Of a DNA stretch of 64,000 bases, positions 32,584 through 40,836 are shown piece after piece (positions within the stretch are counted from its first letter, which is position 1; every line of letters starts with the position of its first letter). A program made the translations under genes and the position numbers. This DNA comes from Thermocrispum municipale DSM 44069. GTDB taxonomy: Bacteria; Actinomycetota; Actinomycetes; Mycobacteriales; Pseudonocardiaceae. The notes beneath the pieces were generated by a model that was given only the letters and a program-made list of their open reading frames with translations, searched no databases and was not told the origin of the DNA. The DNA is taken from the NCBI RefSeq assembly GCF_000427825.1, contig NZ_ATYT01000009.1, positions 124,001 through 188,000 of the forward strand. Reading direction: 5' to 3'.

Positions 32584-33548
32584 TGCGAAGCCGAATCCTG
32601 AGCGTGCTGTCCGCGTGCCTGGTCGCGGCCACCGTGGCGGCCGGGTGCGGCGCCGATGTCGCACCTGGGTCGATGGTTCCGGTGCGTCCGGCCGAGCGCC
32701 CGTTGCCGGGTGGCGTCAAGCTCGACCCCGAGGTGCCGAAGGAGAACAAGGACAACGACTGCGGCGATCCGACGGCGAGCCTGGCGCCGAGCGGAACCTC
32801 GGTCCCGTCCGGCTCCACGATGGACGAGATCCGCAAGCGCGGCAGGCTGATCGCGGGCGTGGACCAGAACACCTACCTGTTCGGCTTCCGCAACCCGACC
32901 ACCGGTGAGCTGGAAGGCTTCGACATCGACATCGTGCGGGAGATCGCCGAGCGGCTGCTCGGTGACCGCAGCAAGGTGCAGTTCAAGGCGCTGCCCGCCA
33001 GCCAGCGGATCGACGCGCTCAAGGACGGGTCGGTCGACCTGGTGGCCTACACCATGACGGTCACCTGCGAGCGCCGCAAGGACGTGGAGTTCTCCAGCGT
33101 CTACTTCGAGTCCGGCCAGCGCATCCTGGTCGCCAAGGGCTCGGACTACAAGAAGGTCTCCGATCTGGGCAACAAGCCGGTGTGCGCGCCCGCGGAATCG
33201 ACGTCGCTGACCAACCTGGCCAAGGAGGACCCGCCGCCCGACCTGATCGCGGTGGACGACCTGGCGGACTGCCTGTTGTTGCTGCAGCAGCGGCAGGTGG
33301 AGGCGGTCTCCACCGACGACTCGATCCTGGCGGGCATGGCCAAGCAGGACCCGAGCGTGCACGTGGTCGGCGAGCAGTTCAGCAAGGAGCCGTACGCGAT
33401 CGGCATCCCCAAGGGCAACACCGACATGGTCCGCTACGTCAATGCGGTGCTGGACGACATTCGAAACGACGAATGGGACCAGCTGTACGGCAAGTGGCTC
33501 GAGCCGGTGCTGGGTCCGGCGCAGCCACCGGCGCCGAAGTACCGGTGA
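32580..33548 (+). CDS. glnH: GlnH-type amino acid-binding lipoprotein
   Basis: 322 residues. Lipoprotein signal MRSRILSVLSACLVAATVAAGC with the lipobox VAAGC. After a Pro-rich linker with one Cys (NDCGD) comes a family 3 solute-binding domain: IRKRGRLIAGVDQNTYLFGFRNPTTGELEGFDIDIVREIAERL is its classical start, followed by MTVTCERRKDVEFSSVYFESGQRILV. Mycobacterial GlnH binds Asp and Glu and works with GlnX and PknG. Translationally coupled to glnX by a 4-base overlap. No ABC permease follows, which supports a sensing role rather than transport. Confidence 0.88.
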   Translation: MMRSRILSVLSACLVAATVAAGCGADVAPGSMVPVRPAERPLPGGVKLDPEVPKENKDNDCGDPTASLAPSGTSVPSGSTMDEIRKRGRLIAGVDQNTYLFGFRNPTTGELEGFDIDIVREIAERLLGDRSKVQFKALPASQRIDALKDGSVDLVAYTMTVTCERRKDVEFSSVYFESGQRILVAKGSDYKKVSDLGNKPVCAPAESTSLTNLAKEDPPPDLIAVDDLADCLLLLQQRQVEAVSTDDSILAGMAKQDPSVHVVGEQFSKEPYAIGIPKGNTDMVRYVNAVLDDIRNDEWDQLYGKWLEPVLGPAQPPAPKYR

Positions 33549-33554
33549 GCGCGG

Positions 33555-34106
33555 CTAGTCCGGCTCGGGCAACGTCACCGCGCGGCGTGACACCGAGCAG
33601 ACTTCCCTCGTGCGGTGCCGCGGCAGCCGAAGGGTGATCACGGCGCGGCCGGGCAGCTGCTGAAGCACTTCCGGCGGGCCGACGTTGATGGTCGTGACGC
33701 CGGCGCGGCTCGCCGCGAGCCCTTCCTGATTGGCGTGGATGCTGGCCTTGGTGGGCAGCTCGGTGGTCACCGCGCGGTACAGCTCGACGTCCTCCCGGGC
33801 TTCCTCCTCGGTGGAGACCAGCACGGCCACGTCGAGGCCGAGCATGTCCGCGGCGTAGAAGACCGGGATCACCGACACCAGCGAGCGGTCGCGACGGGTC
33901 GGCAGCAGTCCGCTGAGCCGAGCGATCTTCTTGTCCGACCGGCGCGGGTTCCTCCGGTTCATCTGCTTGTGCACGGCCAGCGCGGTGGCCAAGTGAGCGT
34001 CGCCGAGGGTGACACCGACAGATCGGCGGATCATCTCCGCCATCAAGGCGATGATTTTCGGCTGTGTGCGGCATCGACCCTCCCTCGTGTCCCCCTCGAT
34101 GGTCAT
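33555..34106 (-). CDS. Uncharacterised protein, distant SecA-like resemblance
   Basis: 183 residues, no family recognised with confidence; no signal peptide or membrane segment. The stretch MAEMIRRSVGVTLGDAHLAT followed by a central SVIPVFYAADMLGLDVAVLV is laid out like the start of the SecA motor domain (arrival of the substrate site and LGL-x-V), but the Walker A GEGKT loop is absent, replaced by a basic QMNRRNPRRSDKK stretch. If related, it is a dead remnant or regulator. No ribosome site for any start; ATG 34106 is the longest. Converges on glnH with six bases between. Confidence 0.5.
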   Translation of the reverse strand: MTIEGDTREGRCRTQPKIIALMAEMIRRSVGVTLGDAHLATALAVHKQMNRRNPRRSDKKIARLSGLLPTRRDRSLVSVIPVFYAADMLGLDVAVLVSTEEEAREDVELYRAVTTELPTKASIHANQEGLAASRAGVTTINVGPPEVLQQLPGRAVITLRLPRHRTREVCSVSRRAVTLPEPD

Positions 34107-34149
34107 GCGGGCGTGCGGCTGCCGGTGCCCGTGACAGCAACCTGCCGCG

Positions 34150-36117
34150 TCAACCCGAACGCCGCTTCCGCCTGACGCCCAACCACCGGAAACCCTGCGT
34201 GAACTCCGGGGCGCGCACGGCGTCGTACAGCGCGGTCAGGTCGGTCCGCACGGCAGCCAGCCGAGGGTCCGCAGGCAGGCTGACCGGCTCGGGCTCTTGC
34301 TCGGCACGCACGGCTGCCGCGATTTTCCGGACCGCGCCGGTTACGGTCTCCGCATCCTGCTGCCGCACCGGGCTCGCGCCGCTCTGGGACAGGTCGACCG
34401 CCACGCGCGTGACGGCGTCGGTGAGCCGTTCCAGGCCGACGATGGCGGGCCACCACGCGGTCGCCGCGCGCCCCGCCGGAGACGGCTCGGAGATCAGCCG
34501 CTGTGCCTGCAGGCGGAGGTCGGACAGCTCACGGTAGGTCTTGCGGCGCAGCGCCGAGCGGCCCGCCGGATGCTCGGCCAATGCGCGGGCGGTGTAGTCG
34601 GCCAGGGTCTCGACCGCCTCGGCCAGCTGACCGGCCAGGCGCGGCGCGCGACTGCCCGGCCAGATGAGGTAGCCGAAGATCAGCACCACGCCACAGCCGA
34701 CCGCGGTGTCGACCAGCCGGGTTCCGACCAGTTCCCACTCGCCCGCGTTGGTGATGTCCAGCTGCATGATCACCAGCGGTGTGACGAACGCCGAGAACAG
34801 CCCGTAGTTGCGGGCCAGGCCGATGGGCAGCAGCCCGGCGAGGCAGGCGACGAACAGCATCAGCGCCCATGCGGGCGGATCGACGAGGATCACCAGCGCG
34901 CCGATCAGCACGCCGAGTGCGGTGCCCGCCGCACGCTGGACCGCACGCGCGAACACCGAGCCGAAGTCGGGCTTGAGGACCAGCGCCACCGTGAGCGTCA
35001 CCCAGTACGACCGGTCCAGGTTCAGCTGTCTGGCCAGCGCCTCGGCGATCCCCACGCACAGGGCGAGTTGCGCGGCGAACAGCCACGTCGCACGACCGGT
35101 GATCAGCGCGTCGAGGTGCTCGGCCAGCCGCTCCCGCAACGAGGGGTGGCGCCGCTCGACCCGATCACGCGGGCCGTCGCGCAACACACCTGCGACCACG
35201 CCCAACGCGGCCGCCAGCGGACCTCCGCCGCGGCTGTCCAGGTCCGGCGGGGCGGAATCGGCTCGGATCGCTTCACCGACTTCCCGTACCGCCGCGATCA
35301 TCTCCGGCGACGGACGAACGTGCGCGTTGTGCAGCGCAACCCCGGCCTCGACCACCGGCGTGGTCTCCAGCAGGGCGACGAACAGCTTGTGGTAGTGGGC
35401 GTCGCGACCCTCCAGCCGGGATCGCGCGGCCAGCAGGACGTCGTAGGCCTCGTTCATCGCGCCGGTCAGTTCCCGACGGGCCGGGCCGGCCGCACGGGTG
35501 CCGGAGACCTCGAGCAGGTCGGCGAGCTTGGTGTAGACCGCGGCGAGGGTGGCGCGCTCCGGCAACGTCGCCCGCACCGGCCAGGCCGCGATCGCCAGGG
35601 TCAATGTCCACCCGGCGCCGACGGCGAACCATCCGGTCGCCTCCACCGGATCCCACACCTCACCCTGCCCGGCGCCCACGACACCGAACACGATCAGCAT
35701 CAGCCCGGCGGACGATCCGGTGGCGCTGATCCCGGACAGCAGCGCGGACGCCGCGGCCAGCAGCACCATGACGACGCTGGTCCACCAGCCATGACCGGCT
35801 GACAGGCCACCCGCGAGCAAGCCGACGGTGCCGGCGAGTGAGGAGTAGCCGATGCGCCGCAGCCGGAACAAGTAGGGGCCGGGGCGGGCCACGAACGTGC
35901 CGCACAGCGCGCCGAGCGAGGTCTGCATACCGATCACGACCTCGCCGACGGCAATTCCCACGGCCGCGGGCACGGCGACGGCCAGCGCCGCCCGGAAGGC
36001 CAGCCACCAGGGCACGGGCGCGGGCCGAACCCGCACCAGCTCGCTCAACCAGTGCGGTGCGGGCACCTCCCGCAACGGCCGCGGTGGTGCCGGCCCTCCC
36101 GCCGCATCCCGGTCCAC
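34150..36117 (-). CDS. FUSC-family (aromatic acid exporter/YccS-like) membrane protein under iron-box control
   Basis: 655 residues. Two sets of about five to six TM helices (40-175 and 335-480), each followed by a cytoplasmic helical part, as in the FUSC superfamily of efflux proteins (AaeB, YccS). The second set has ATWLFAAQLALCVGIAEALARQLNLDRSYWVTLTVALVLKPDFGSVFARAVQR, the FUSC signature YWxxLTxxLVLKPDxG. GTG start 36117 lies four bases from an iron box at 36121-36139, so the transcript must be nearly leaderless or start within the box, and bound DtxR/IdeR-type repressor would block it. Its place beside haem oxygenase suggests export of an iron-linked small molecule; this is inference. Confidence 0.82.
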   Translation of the reverse strand: MDRDAAGGPAPPRPLREVPAPHWLSELVRVRPAPVPWWLAFRAALAVAVPAAVGIAVGEVVIGMQTSLGALCGTFVARPGPYLFRLRRIGYSSLAGTVGLLAGGLSAGHGWWTSVVMVLLAAASALLSGISATGSSAGLMLIVFGVVGAGQGEVWDPVEATGWFAVGAGWTLTLAIAAWPVRATLPERATLAAVYTKLADLLEVSGTRAAGPARRELTGAMNEAYDVLLAARSRLEGRDAHYHKLFVALLETTPVVEAGVALHNAHVRPSPEMIAAVREVGEAIRADSAPPDLDSRGGGPLAAALGVVAGVLRDGPRDRVERRHPSLRERLAEHLDALITGRATWLFAAQLALCVGIAEALARQLNLDRSYWVTLTVALVLKPDFGSVFARAVQRAAGTALGVLIGALVILVDPPAWALMLFVACLAGLLPIGLARNYGLFSAFVTPLVIMQLDITNAGEWELVGTRLVDTAVGCGVVLIFGYLIWPGSRAPRLAGQLAEAVETLADYTARALAEHPAGRSALRRKTYRELSDLRLQAQRLISEPSPAGRAATAWWPAIVGLERLTDAVTRVAVDLSQSGASPVRQQDAETVTGAVRKIAAAVRAEQEPEPVSLPADPRLAAVRTDLTALYDAVRAPEFTQGFRWLGVRRKRRSG

Positions 36118-36120
36118 GAT

Positions 36121-36139
36121 TTAGGCTAGCCTAACTTTG
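36121..36139. promoter_or_regulatory. Iron box (DtxR/IdeR/DmdR type) between FUSC gene and haem oxygenase
   Basis: TTAGGCTAGCCTAACTTTG matches the consensus TWAGGTTAGSCTAACCTWA at most positions, with a perfect TTAGGCT/AGCCTAA core. It sits 4 bases from the FUSC start and 22 bases from the haem oxygenase start, so one site could repress both genes when iron is ample. Confidence 0.8.
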
Positions 36140-36161
36140 CTCCAGATCGTACGCTCGGCTT

Positions 36162-36824
36162 ATGACCGCAGCTCTCCGCAAGATCGACCAGGCGCCGTTC
36201 TCGCAGCAGCTGCGGGAGGCCACACGCGAAGATCATGACCGCGCCAACAAATCGGCTTTCGTGACCAAGATCCTGGATGGCTCAGCGCGATTGTCCGCCT
36301 ATACGGCGCTGGCAGTACAGCATTTCCACATTTACACCGCACTGGAGGAAGCAGCCCGGGCGCTGGCCGACCATCCGGTGGTGAGCCGGTTCCTCATCGA
36401 CGGATTGGAGCGGGTGCCCGCGCTGACCACGGACCTGCGGTTCTTGCTCGGGCCGCGCTGGCGTGAGCTGGCGATTCCCCGGCGGACCACGGTGGAGTAC
36501 TGCTACCGGATCACCGAGGTGGCCCAGTCGTGGCCAGGCGGGTTCGTGGCCCACCACTACACGCGCTACCTGGGTGACGTCTCGGGTGGCCAGGTCGTCC
36601 GGTCGCGGCTGCGCACCCGCTACGACGTCGACGGGGACGGCGCGCGGTTCTACGACTTCAGTGCGCTGGGCAGCCCGGCGGCTTTCCGACGTCGCTATCG
36701 GCAGCTGCTGGACACCGCGGAGTGGGACGCGGCCGAGCGTGAGCGGATCATCGCCGAGGCACGGGTGGCGTTCCAGCACAACATCGCCGTGCTGGACGAT
36801 TTGGACTGCGTCGCGGGTGGTTGA
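36162..36824 (+). CDS. hmuO: Haem oxygenase (biliverdin-producing)
   Basis: 220-residue cytoplasmic enzyme that opens haem to biliverdin, CO and Fe2+, so it releases iron from host or environmental haem. Proximal haem-ligand His in REATREDHDRANKSAFV (about residue 25), the distal helix in FVAHHYTRYLGDVSGGQVV (the GDxSGG motif bending over haem), and the FYDFSALGS loop. Size is that of HmuO from Corynebacterium. Iron-box control is expected and the box is directly upstream. No haem importer genes are in the window. Confidence 0.93.
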   Translation: MTAALRKIDQAPFSQQLREATREDHDRANKSAFVTKILDGSARLSAYTALAVQHFHIYTALEEAARALADHPVVSRFLIDGLERVPALTTDLRFLLGPRWRELAIPRRTTVEYCYRITEVAQSWPGGFVAHHYTRYLGDVSGGQVVRSRLRTRYDVDGDGARFYDFSALGSPAAFRRRYRQLLDTAEWDAAERERIIAEARVAFQHNIAVLDDLDCVAGG

Positions 36825-36904
36825 AGCCGCTCGCCCCTGTTCGTTGTCAGACCCCCGCTCTAGTCTTGCGTGGTTCACATCACATCGACGCAAGGAGGAT
36901 GGCC

Positions 36905-37312
36905 ATGGCCATCATGCTCAACCCCTACCTCAGCTTCGAGGACACCGCCCAACAGGCGATGGAGTTCTACCGGGACATCTTCGGCGGCGAGCTGACCGTC
37001 AACAAGTTCGGCGAGTACGGCATCGAGGGCCCGAAAGCGGACCAGGTCATGCACGCACATCTGAAGACGGCGAACGGCATGACCTTGATGGCGTCCGACA
37101 CGCCGCCCGGCGTCGAGCACAGGAGCGGCTCGTCGATCACGATCTCGCTCAGCGGGGACGATGCCGGCGAACTGCGCGGGTACTGGGAGAAGCTGGCCGA
37201 CGGCGGCAAGGTCGACGTGCCACTGGAGAAGCAGGTGTGGGGAGACGAGTTCGGCCAGCTGGTCGACCGGTTCGGGATCGCCTGGATGGTGGATATCGGG
37301 CCGGAGGGCTGA
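36905..37312 (+). CDS. VOC-superfamily (PhnB/glyoxalase-like) protein
   Basis: 135 residues. ATG 36905 is chosen since AAGGAGG lies six bases upstream; an ATG at 36899 is too close to the site. One VOC domain of the PhnB/3-demethylubiquinone type: LNPYLSFEDTAQQAMEFYRDIFGGELTVNKFGEY, the central HAHLKTANGMTLMASDTPP, and the end VPLEKQVWGDEFGQLVDRFGIAWMVDI. No catalytic role can be given; members bind metals or small ligands. Confidence 0.88.
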   Translation: MAIMLNPYLSFEDTAQQAMEFYRDIFGGELTVNKFGEYGIEGPKADQVMHAHLKTANGMTLMASDTPPGVEHRSGSSITISLSGDDAGELRGYWEKLADGGKVDVPLEKQVWGDEFGQLVDRFGIAWMVDIGPEG

Positions 37313-37319
37313 CGGCGAC

Positions 37320-37382
37320 GTAGTCAGGTGATCGGGCGCAGAGCCAGGTGACGGCACGGCGGAGCCAGGTGACGGCGCGGCC
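37320..37382. repeat. Three 21-base tandem copies (GAGCCAGGTGACGGC core)
   Basis: Two near-identical 21-base copies at 37341-37361 and 37362-37382, preceded by a diverged one at 37320-37340. In the 211-base convergent gap between VOC and amidohydrolase genes; no gene or clear terminator in the rest. Confidence 0.6.
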
Positions 37383-37523
37383 GGCATCCTGCGCCCGCCT
37401 GCCGGAAACAGCTCGCACAAGCCGAGGCGATCTCCCCGTGCGCTACGCGGCAACCAGTACGTGGCACGCACGCGAAGCCCACCCTACGAAACGGCATCTG
37501 TCGCGGCGTCGATCAAGCAGGTC

Positions 37524-39113
37524 TCACAATCCGAGCGAGTCTCCGTGTGCCACACGGCCATCCAGCAGCGTGGCGCGCACCCTGAGCTCACCCAACCGCG
37601 CGGTGTCCACGGCCCGCGGGTCGGCGTCGAGCACCACCAGGTCGGCTCGCTTACCCGGGGAGATGGAGCCGATCCGGTCCTCGGCGCGACAGGCCCACGC
37701 CGCCGTGGCGGTGTAGGCCTGTAGCGCGTCGAGCACCGTGATCGACTCGTCGGGCCCCACCGTCAGACCCGCGGCGGTGCGCCGCTCCACCATGAACTGC
37801 ATGGCGCGCAGCGGCGCACCATCCGTCACGGGACGATCCGAGCTGCCTACCAGCGGCACGCCGGCGTCCAAGAACGCCTTCCCGCGATACAGCCAGGGCG
37901 CACGACTCTCGCCCATGACGGCCGCGTAGTCGTCGCCGAGATAGGTCAGGAAGTTCGGCTGCACCACGGCAGCGGCTCCCAGCGCGGCCAAACGCGGCAG
38001 CTGGTCCGGGCGCACCAACCCGGCATGCTCGATGCGGTGGCGCGCTGCCGCGCGAGGGTGCTCGGCCTGCGCGCGTTCCAGACCCGCCAACGCGAGGTCG
38101 ACGGCTCGGTCGCCGATGGCGTGCACCGCGAGCTGCCAACCCGCTCGGTGCCCGTCGACCATCTGCTGAACGAGCACGTCCGGGTCCCGGTAGAACTGGC
38201 CGCTGTGGTCGAGCCCGACGTACGGCTCGGTCAACGCGGCGGTGCGCGGCATCATGCCGCCGTCGGTCCAGATCTTCAGCGGGCCGATGCTGAGCCGGTC
38301 GCCCCCGAAACCGGTGCGCAGGCCCAGATCAAGGGCTCTCGTCACGCCGTCGGCGGGATGCGCGGCGACCTCGTGCAGGGCGTCGGCCGCGATCATCAGC
38401 TGCACCCGCAGCGGCAACCTGCCCTGCTCCTGGGCACGCTGATACGCGTCGAGTTCGACCCCGCTGTGACTGATCAGGCCTCCCCCGATGCCCGCTTCGG
38501 CGACCGTGGTGATCCCCTCGGCCAGGCACTGCCTGCCCGCCGCCTCGATGGCATCGACCAACTCGTCGAGCGCGTACGGCTGGCGCAGCTCTCGCACCGC
38601 TGCCATTCCGCTTTCCGCGAGGACGCCCTGGTGGTGCTCCACGTCCACCGGCAGCATCCGCAGCACGGCACTGCTGACCACGCAGGCGTGGCCGGAGTCG
38701 TGCACCACGAACACCTTGCGTCCGCCACCGGCGGCATCCAGTTCGTCAACGGTCAGGTGTCTGCCGAGTGGGCGCTGGTCGTACCCGACGACGTCGAGCC
38801 ACTCGTCCTGGCCGCGCTCGCCGGCGGCCTTGGCGATGACTCGCAGAACGTCCTCGATCCGCTCGCACGAGCCGATGCTCACGCTGCGCATCCCGGTGCC
38901 TGCCCACGCCAGGTGGACGTGCGCATCGATGAACCCGGGCACCACCGTCGCTCCACCGAGATCGACCTCCTGGCGAGCGGGCAGCTCCGTGACCGCGTCG
39001 TCAACGCCGACGACGAGGCCGTTCCAGATGCCGACCGTGGTGGCCACCGGGTGCCGCGTATCCATCGTCAGGACCGTGGCGTTGGTCAAGCGAGCATCGA
39101 GTTTCCAGGTCAC
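37524..39113 (-). CDS. YtcJ-like metal-dependent amidohydrolase (amidohydrolase 3 family)
   Basis: 529 residues, cytoplasmic. Metal-binding HxH in VVPGFIDAHVHLAWAGTGM (about residue 65), VVHDSGHACVVSSAVLR, the LKIWTDGGMM strand (carboxylated-Lys position), QLAVHAIGDRAVDLAL and RIEHAGLVRPDQL with further His ligands, SSDRPVTDGAPLRAM with the catalytic Asp, and the C-terminal GSISPGKRADLVVLDADP. GTG start at 39113 is only four bases from the iron box at 39118-39136, so this gene too may be iron-repressed. The substrate is unknown; hydrolysis of a siderophore amide or hydroxamate is one idea suggested only by its place. Confidence 0.85.
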   Translation of the reverse strand: MTWKLDARLTNATVLTMDTRHPVATTVGIWNGLVVGVDDAVTELPARQEVDLGGATVVPGFIDAHVHLAWAGTGMRSVSIGSCERIEDVLRVIAKAAGERGQDEWLDVVGYDQRPLGRHLTVDELDAAGGGRKVFVVHDSGHACVVSSAVLRMLPVDVEHHQGVLAESGMAAVRELRQPYALDELVDAIEAAGRQCLAEGITTVAEAGIGGGLISHSGVELDAYQRAQEQGRLPLRVQLMIAADALHEVAAHPADGVTRALDLGLRTGFGGDRLSIGPLKIWTDGGMMPRTAALTEPYVGLDHSGQFYRDPDVLVQQMVDGHRAGWQLAVHAIGDRAVDLALAGLERAQAEHPRAAARHRIEHAGLVRPDQLPRLAALGAAAVVQPNFLTYLGDDYAAVMGESRAPWLYRGKAFLDAGVPLVGSSDRPVTDGAPLRAMQFMVERRTAAGLTVGPDESITVLDALQAYTATAAWACRAEDRIGSISPGKRADLVVLDADPRAVDTARLGELRVRATLLDGRVAHGDSLGL

Positions 39114-39117
39114 GTGG

Positions 39118-39136
39118 TTAGAGTAGCCTTACCTAA
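39118..39136. promoter_or_regulatory. Iron box upstream of the ABC exporter pair
   Basis: TTAGAGTAGCCTTACCTAA, about 15 of 19 positions as in the DtxR/IdeR/DmdR1 consensus, in the 46-base divergent gap between the amidohydrolase and the first ABC gene. Confidence 0.75.
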
Positions 39137-39159
39137 TCTTTCGTCGCGGGAGGTGCTAG

Positions 39160-40836
39160 GTGGAGGCGACGGGACGGTCGGTCCTGCGGTCCGCCATCCA
39201 TGGTCAGCGCCGTTTCGTCGCAGGCGCCGCCGCGCTCGCCGCCGGTCACCAGGGCTGTGAGGCCCTGGTCCCGGTGATCATCGGGGTGGTCATCGACACC
39301 GCCGTCTCCTCCGGCTCGCTCCCGCGACTGTTGACGTGGCTGGGGATTCTGGCCGTCATCTTCCTGGTGCTGTCGCTGGCGTATCGGTTCGCCGAACGCA
39401 ACGCCCAGCGCGCGGGCGAGCAAGCCGCGCACGAGCTGCGGCTGAAGCTCACTCGTCGGGTTCTGGATCCGCACGGCGGCGCCGACGGGCTGCCGGGCGC
39501 GTTGGTCAACATCGCCACCGGCGACGTGAAGCGGGTCGGTGACATGGTTGCCGCGGTGCCGTATGCCTTCGCGGCACTCACCGCATTGACGGTCAGCTCG
39601 GTGGTGTTGCTGACCAGCTCGATACCCCTGGGGCTGTTGATCTTGCTGGGCACGCCGCCGGTGCTGTGGCTGACGCACCTGGCCGGTCGCCCGCTCGAGC
39701 GGCGCAGCCACCACGAGCAGGAACGAGCGGCCGAGGCGTCCGGGGTGGCCGCCGACCTCGTGGCGGGCCTGCGCGTACTGAAGGGCATCGGAGCGGAGCG
39801 GGCCGCGGTGCAGCGCTACCGCCGCACGAGCAGACGATCGCTGAATGCCGCGGTCCGGGCGGCGCGTGCCCACGGCTTGCACAACGGCGCGGTGATGGCC
39901 GTGACCGGGGTGTTCCTGGCGCTGATCGCGCTGATCGGAGCGCACCTCGCGCTGGCGGGCAGCATCACCGTCGGCGAGCTGGTGGCTGCCGTCGGCCTCG
40001 CCCAGTTCCTGCCGACGCCGTTTCACATGATCACGTACGTCAGCAGTGAGCACGCCAGGGCACGGGCTTCGGCGGAGCGGGTGGCGGAGGTGCTCGAAGC
40101 CGGCCCTGCGGTGACACCCGGTGCGGCACGGCTACCCGCGGAGCCGGTCGGTGAGCTGCACTTCGCCGGCGTGAGCCACGGTCCGCTGCGCGCAGTGGAG
40201 CTGCGCGTCGAGCCCGGCGAGTTGCTGGGCGTCGCCTGTGATGATCCGGCAGCGGCGAAGGCACTGCTGGAACTGGTCTGCCGGGACGCCGATCCGGAGC
40301 AGGGCCGGGTGATGGTGGACGGCGTCCCGATCGACGGCCTGGCACTGTCCGAGCTGCGGCGGGCGGTGCTGGTCGCCGAGCACGATGCCGACTTGTTCGA
40401 AGTCAGCGTCCTGGACAACGTCGTGGTGGACGCCGCCCGGAGCGACGCGGCGTCCCGAGCCATCCAGGCGGCCACGGTTGACCTGGTTGCCGAGACGCTG
40501 CCGGACGGCCTGCACACGGTGCTGGCCGAGCGGGGCTCGTCGCTGTCCGGTGGTCAGCGGCAGCGCGTGGCCTTGGCGCGTGCTTTGGCCGCGGACCCAC
40601 CGGTGCTGGTGTTGCACGATCCGACGACGGCGGTCGACCCGGTCACCGAGGCGGCCATCGCGTCCGGCATCGCCGAGCTCCGCAAGTCCCGGACCACGGT
40701 TGTCGTCACGACCAGCCCCACGCTGCTGGCGGCGGCCGACCGGGTCGTCTTCGTACGCGACGGCGCCATCGCGGGCTGCGGCTCGCACAGTGACCTGGCG
40801 AGCGATCCGGACTATCGGGCGGTGGTGTTCTCGTGA
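39160..40836 (+). CDS. ABC exporter half (TM-NBD) with degenerate ATP site, siderophore cluster
   Basis: 558 residues: six TM helices (about 1-320), then a nucleotide-binding domain. GTG start behind GGGAGG. The NBD keeps a normal signature, GSSLSGGQRQRVALARAL, but has lost the rest of its catalytic parts: Walker A reads GVACDDPAAAKALLEL (no GxGKST), Q-loop position is Glu, Walker B ends LVLHDPTT (Pro for the catalytic Glu), and the switch His is missing (VVTTSPTLL). Such a subunit supplies only LSGGQ to a heterodimer; the next gene supplies the other half. Behind an iron box and facing the NRPS, it most probably exports the siderophore; import in the manner of IrtAB is the alternative, though no siderophore-reductase domain is present. 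Confidence 0.88.
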   Translation: MEATGRSVLRSAIHGQRRFVAGAAALAAGHQGCEALVPVIIGVVIDTAVSSGSLPRLLTWLGILAVIFLVLSLAYRFAERNAQRAGEQAAHELRLKLTRRVLDPHGGADGLPGALVNIATGDVKRVGDMVAAVPYAFAALTALTVSSVVLLTSSIPLGLLILLGTPPVLWLTHLAGRPLERRSHHEQERAAEASGVAADLVAGLRVLKGIGAERAAVQRYRRTSRRSLNAAVRAARAHGLHNGAVMAVTGVFLALIALIGAHLALAGSITVGELVAAVGLAQFLPTPFHMITYVSSEHARARASAERVAEVLEAGPAVTPGAARLPAEPVGELHFAGVSHGPLRAVELRVEPGELLGVACDDPAAAKALLELVCRDADPEQGRVMVDGVPIDGLALSELRRAVLVAEHDADLFEVSVLDNVVVDAARSDAASRAIQAATVDLVAETLPDGLHTVLAERGSSLSGGQRQRVALARALAADPPVLVLHDPTTAVDPVTEAAIASGIAELRKSRTTVVVTTSPTLLAAADRVVFVRDGAIAGCGSHSDLASDPDYRAVVFS

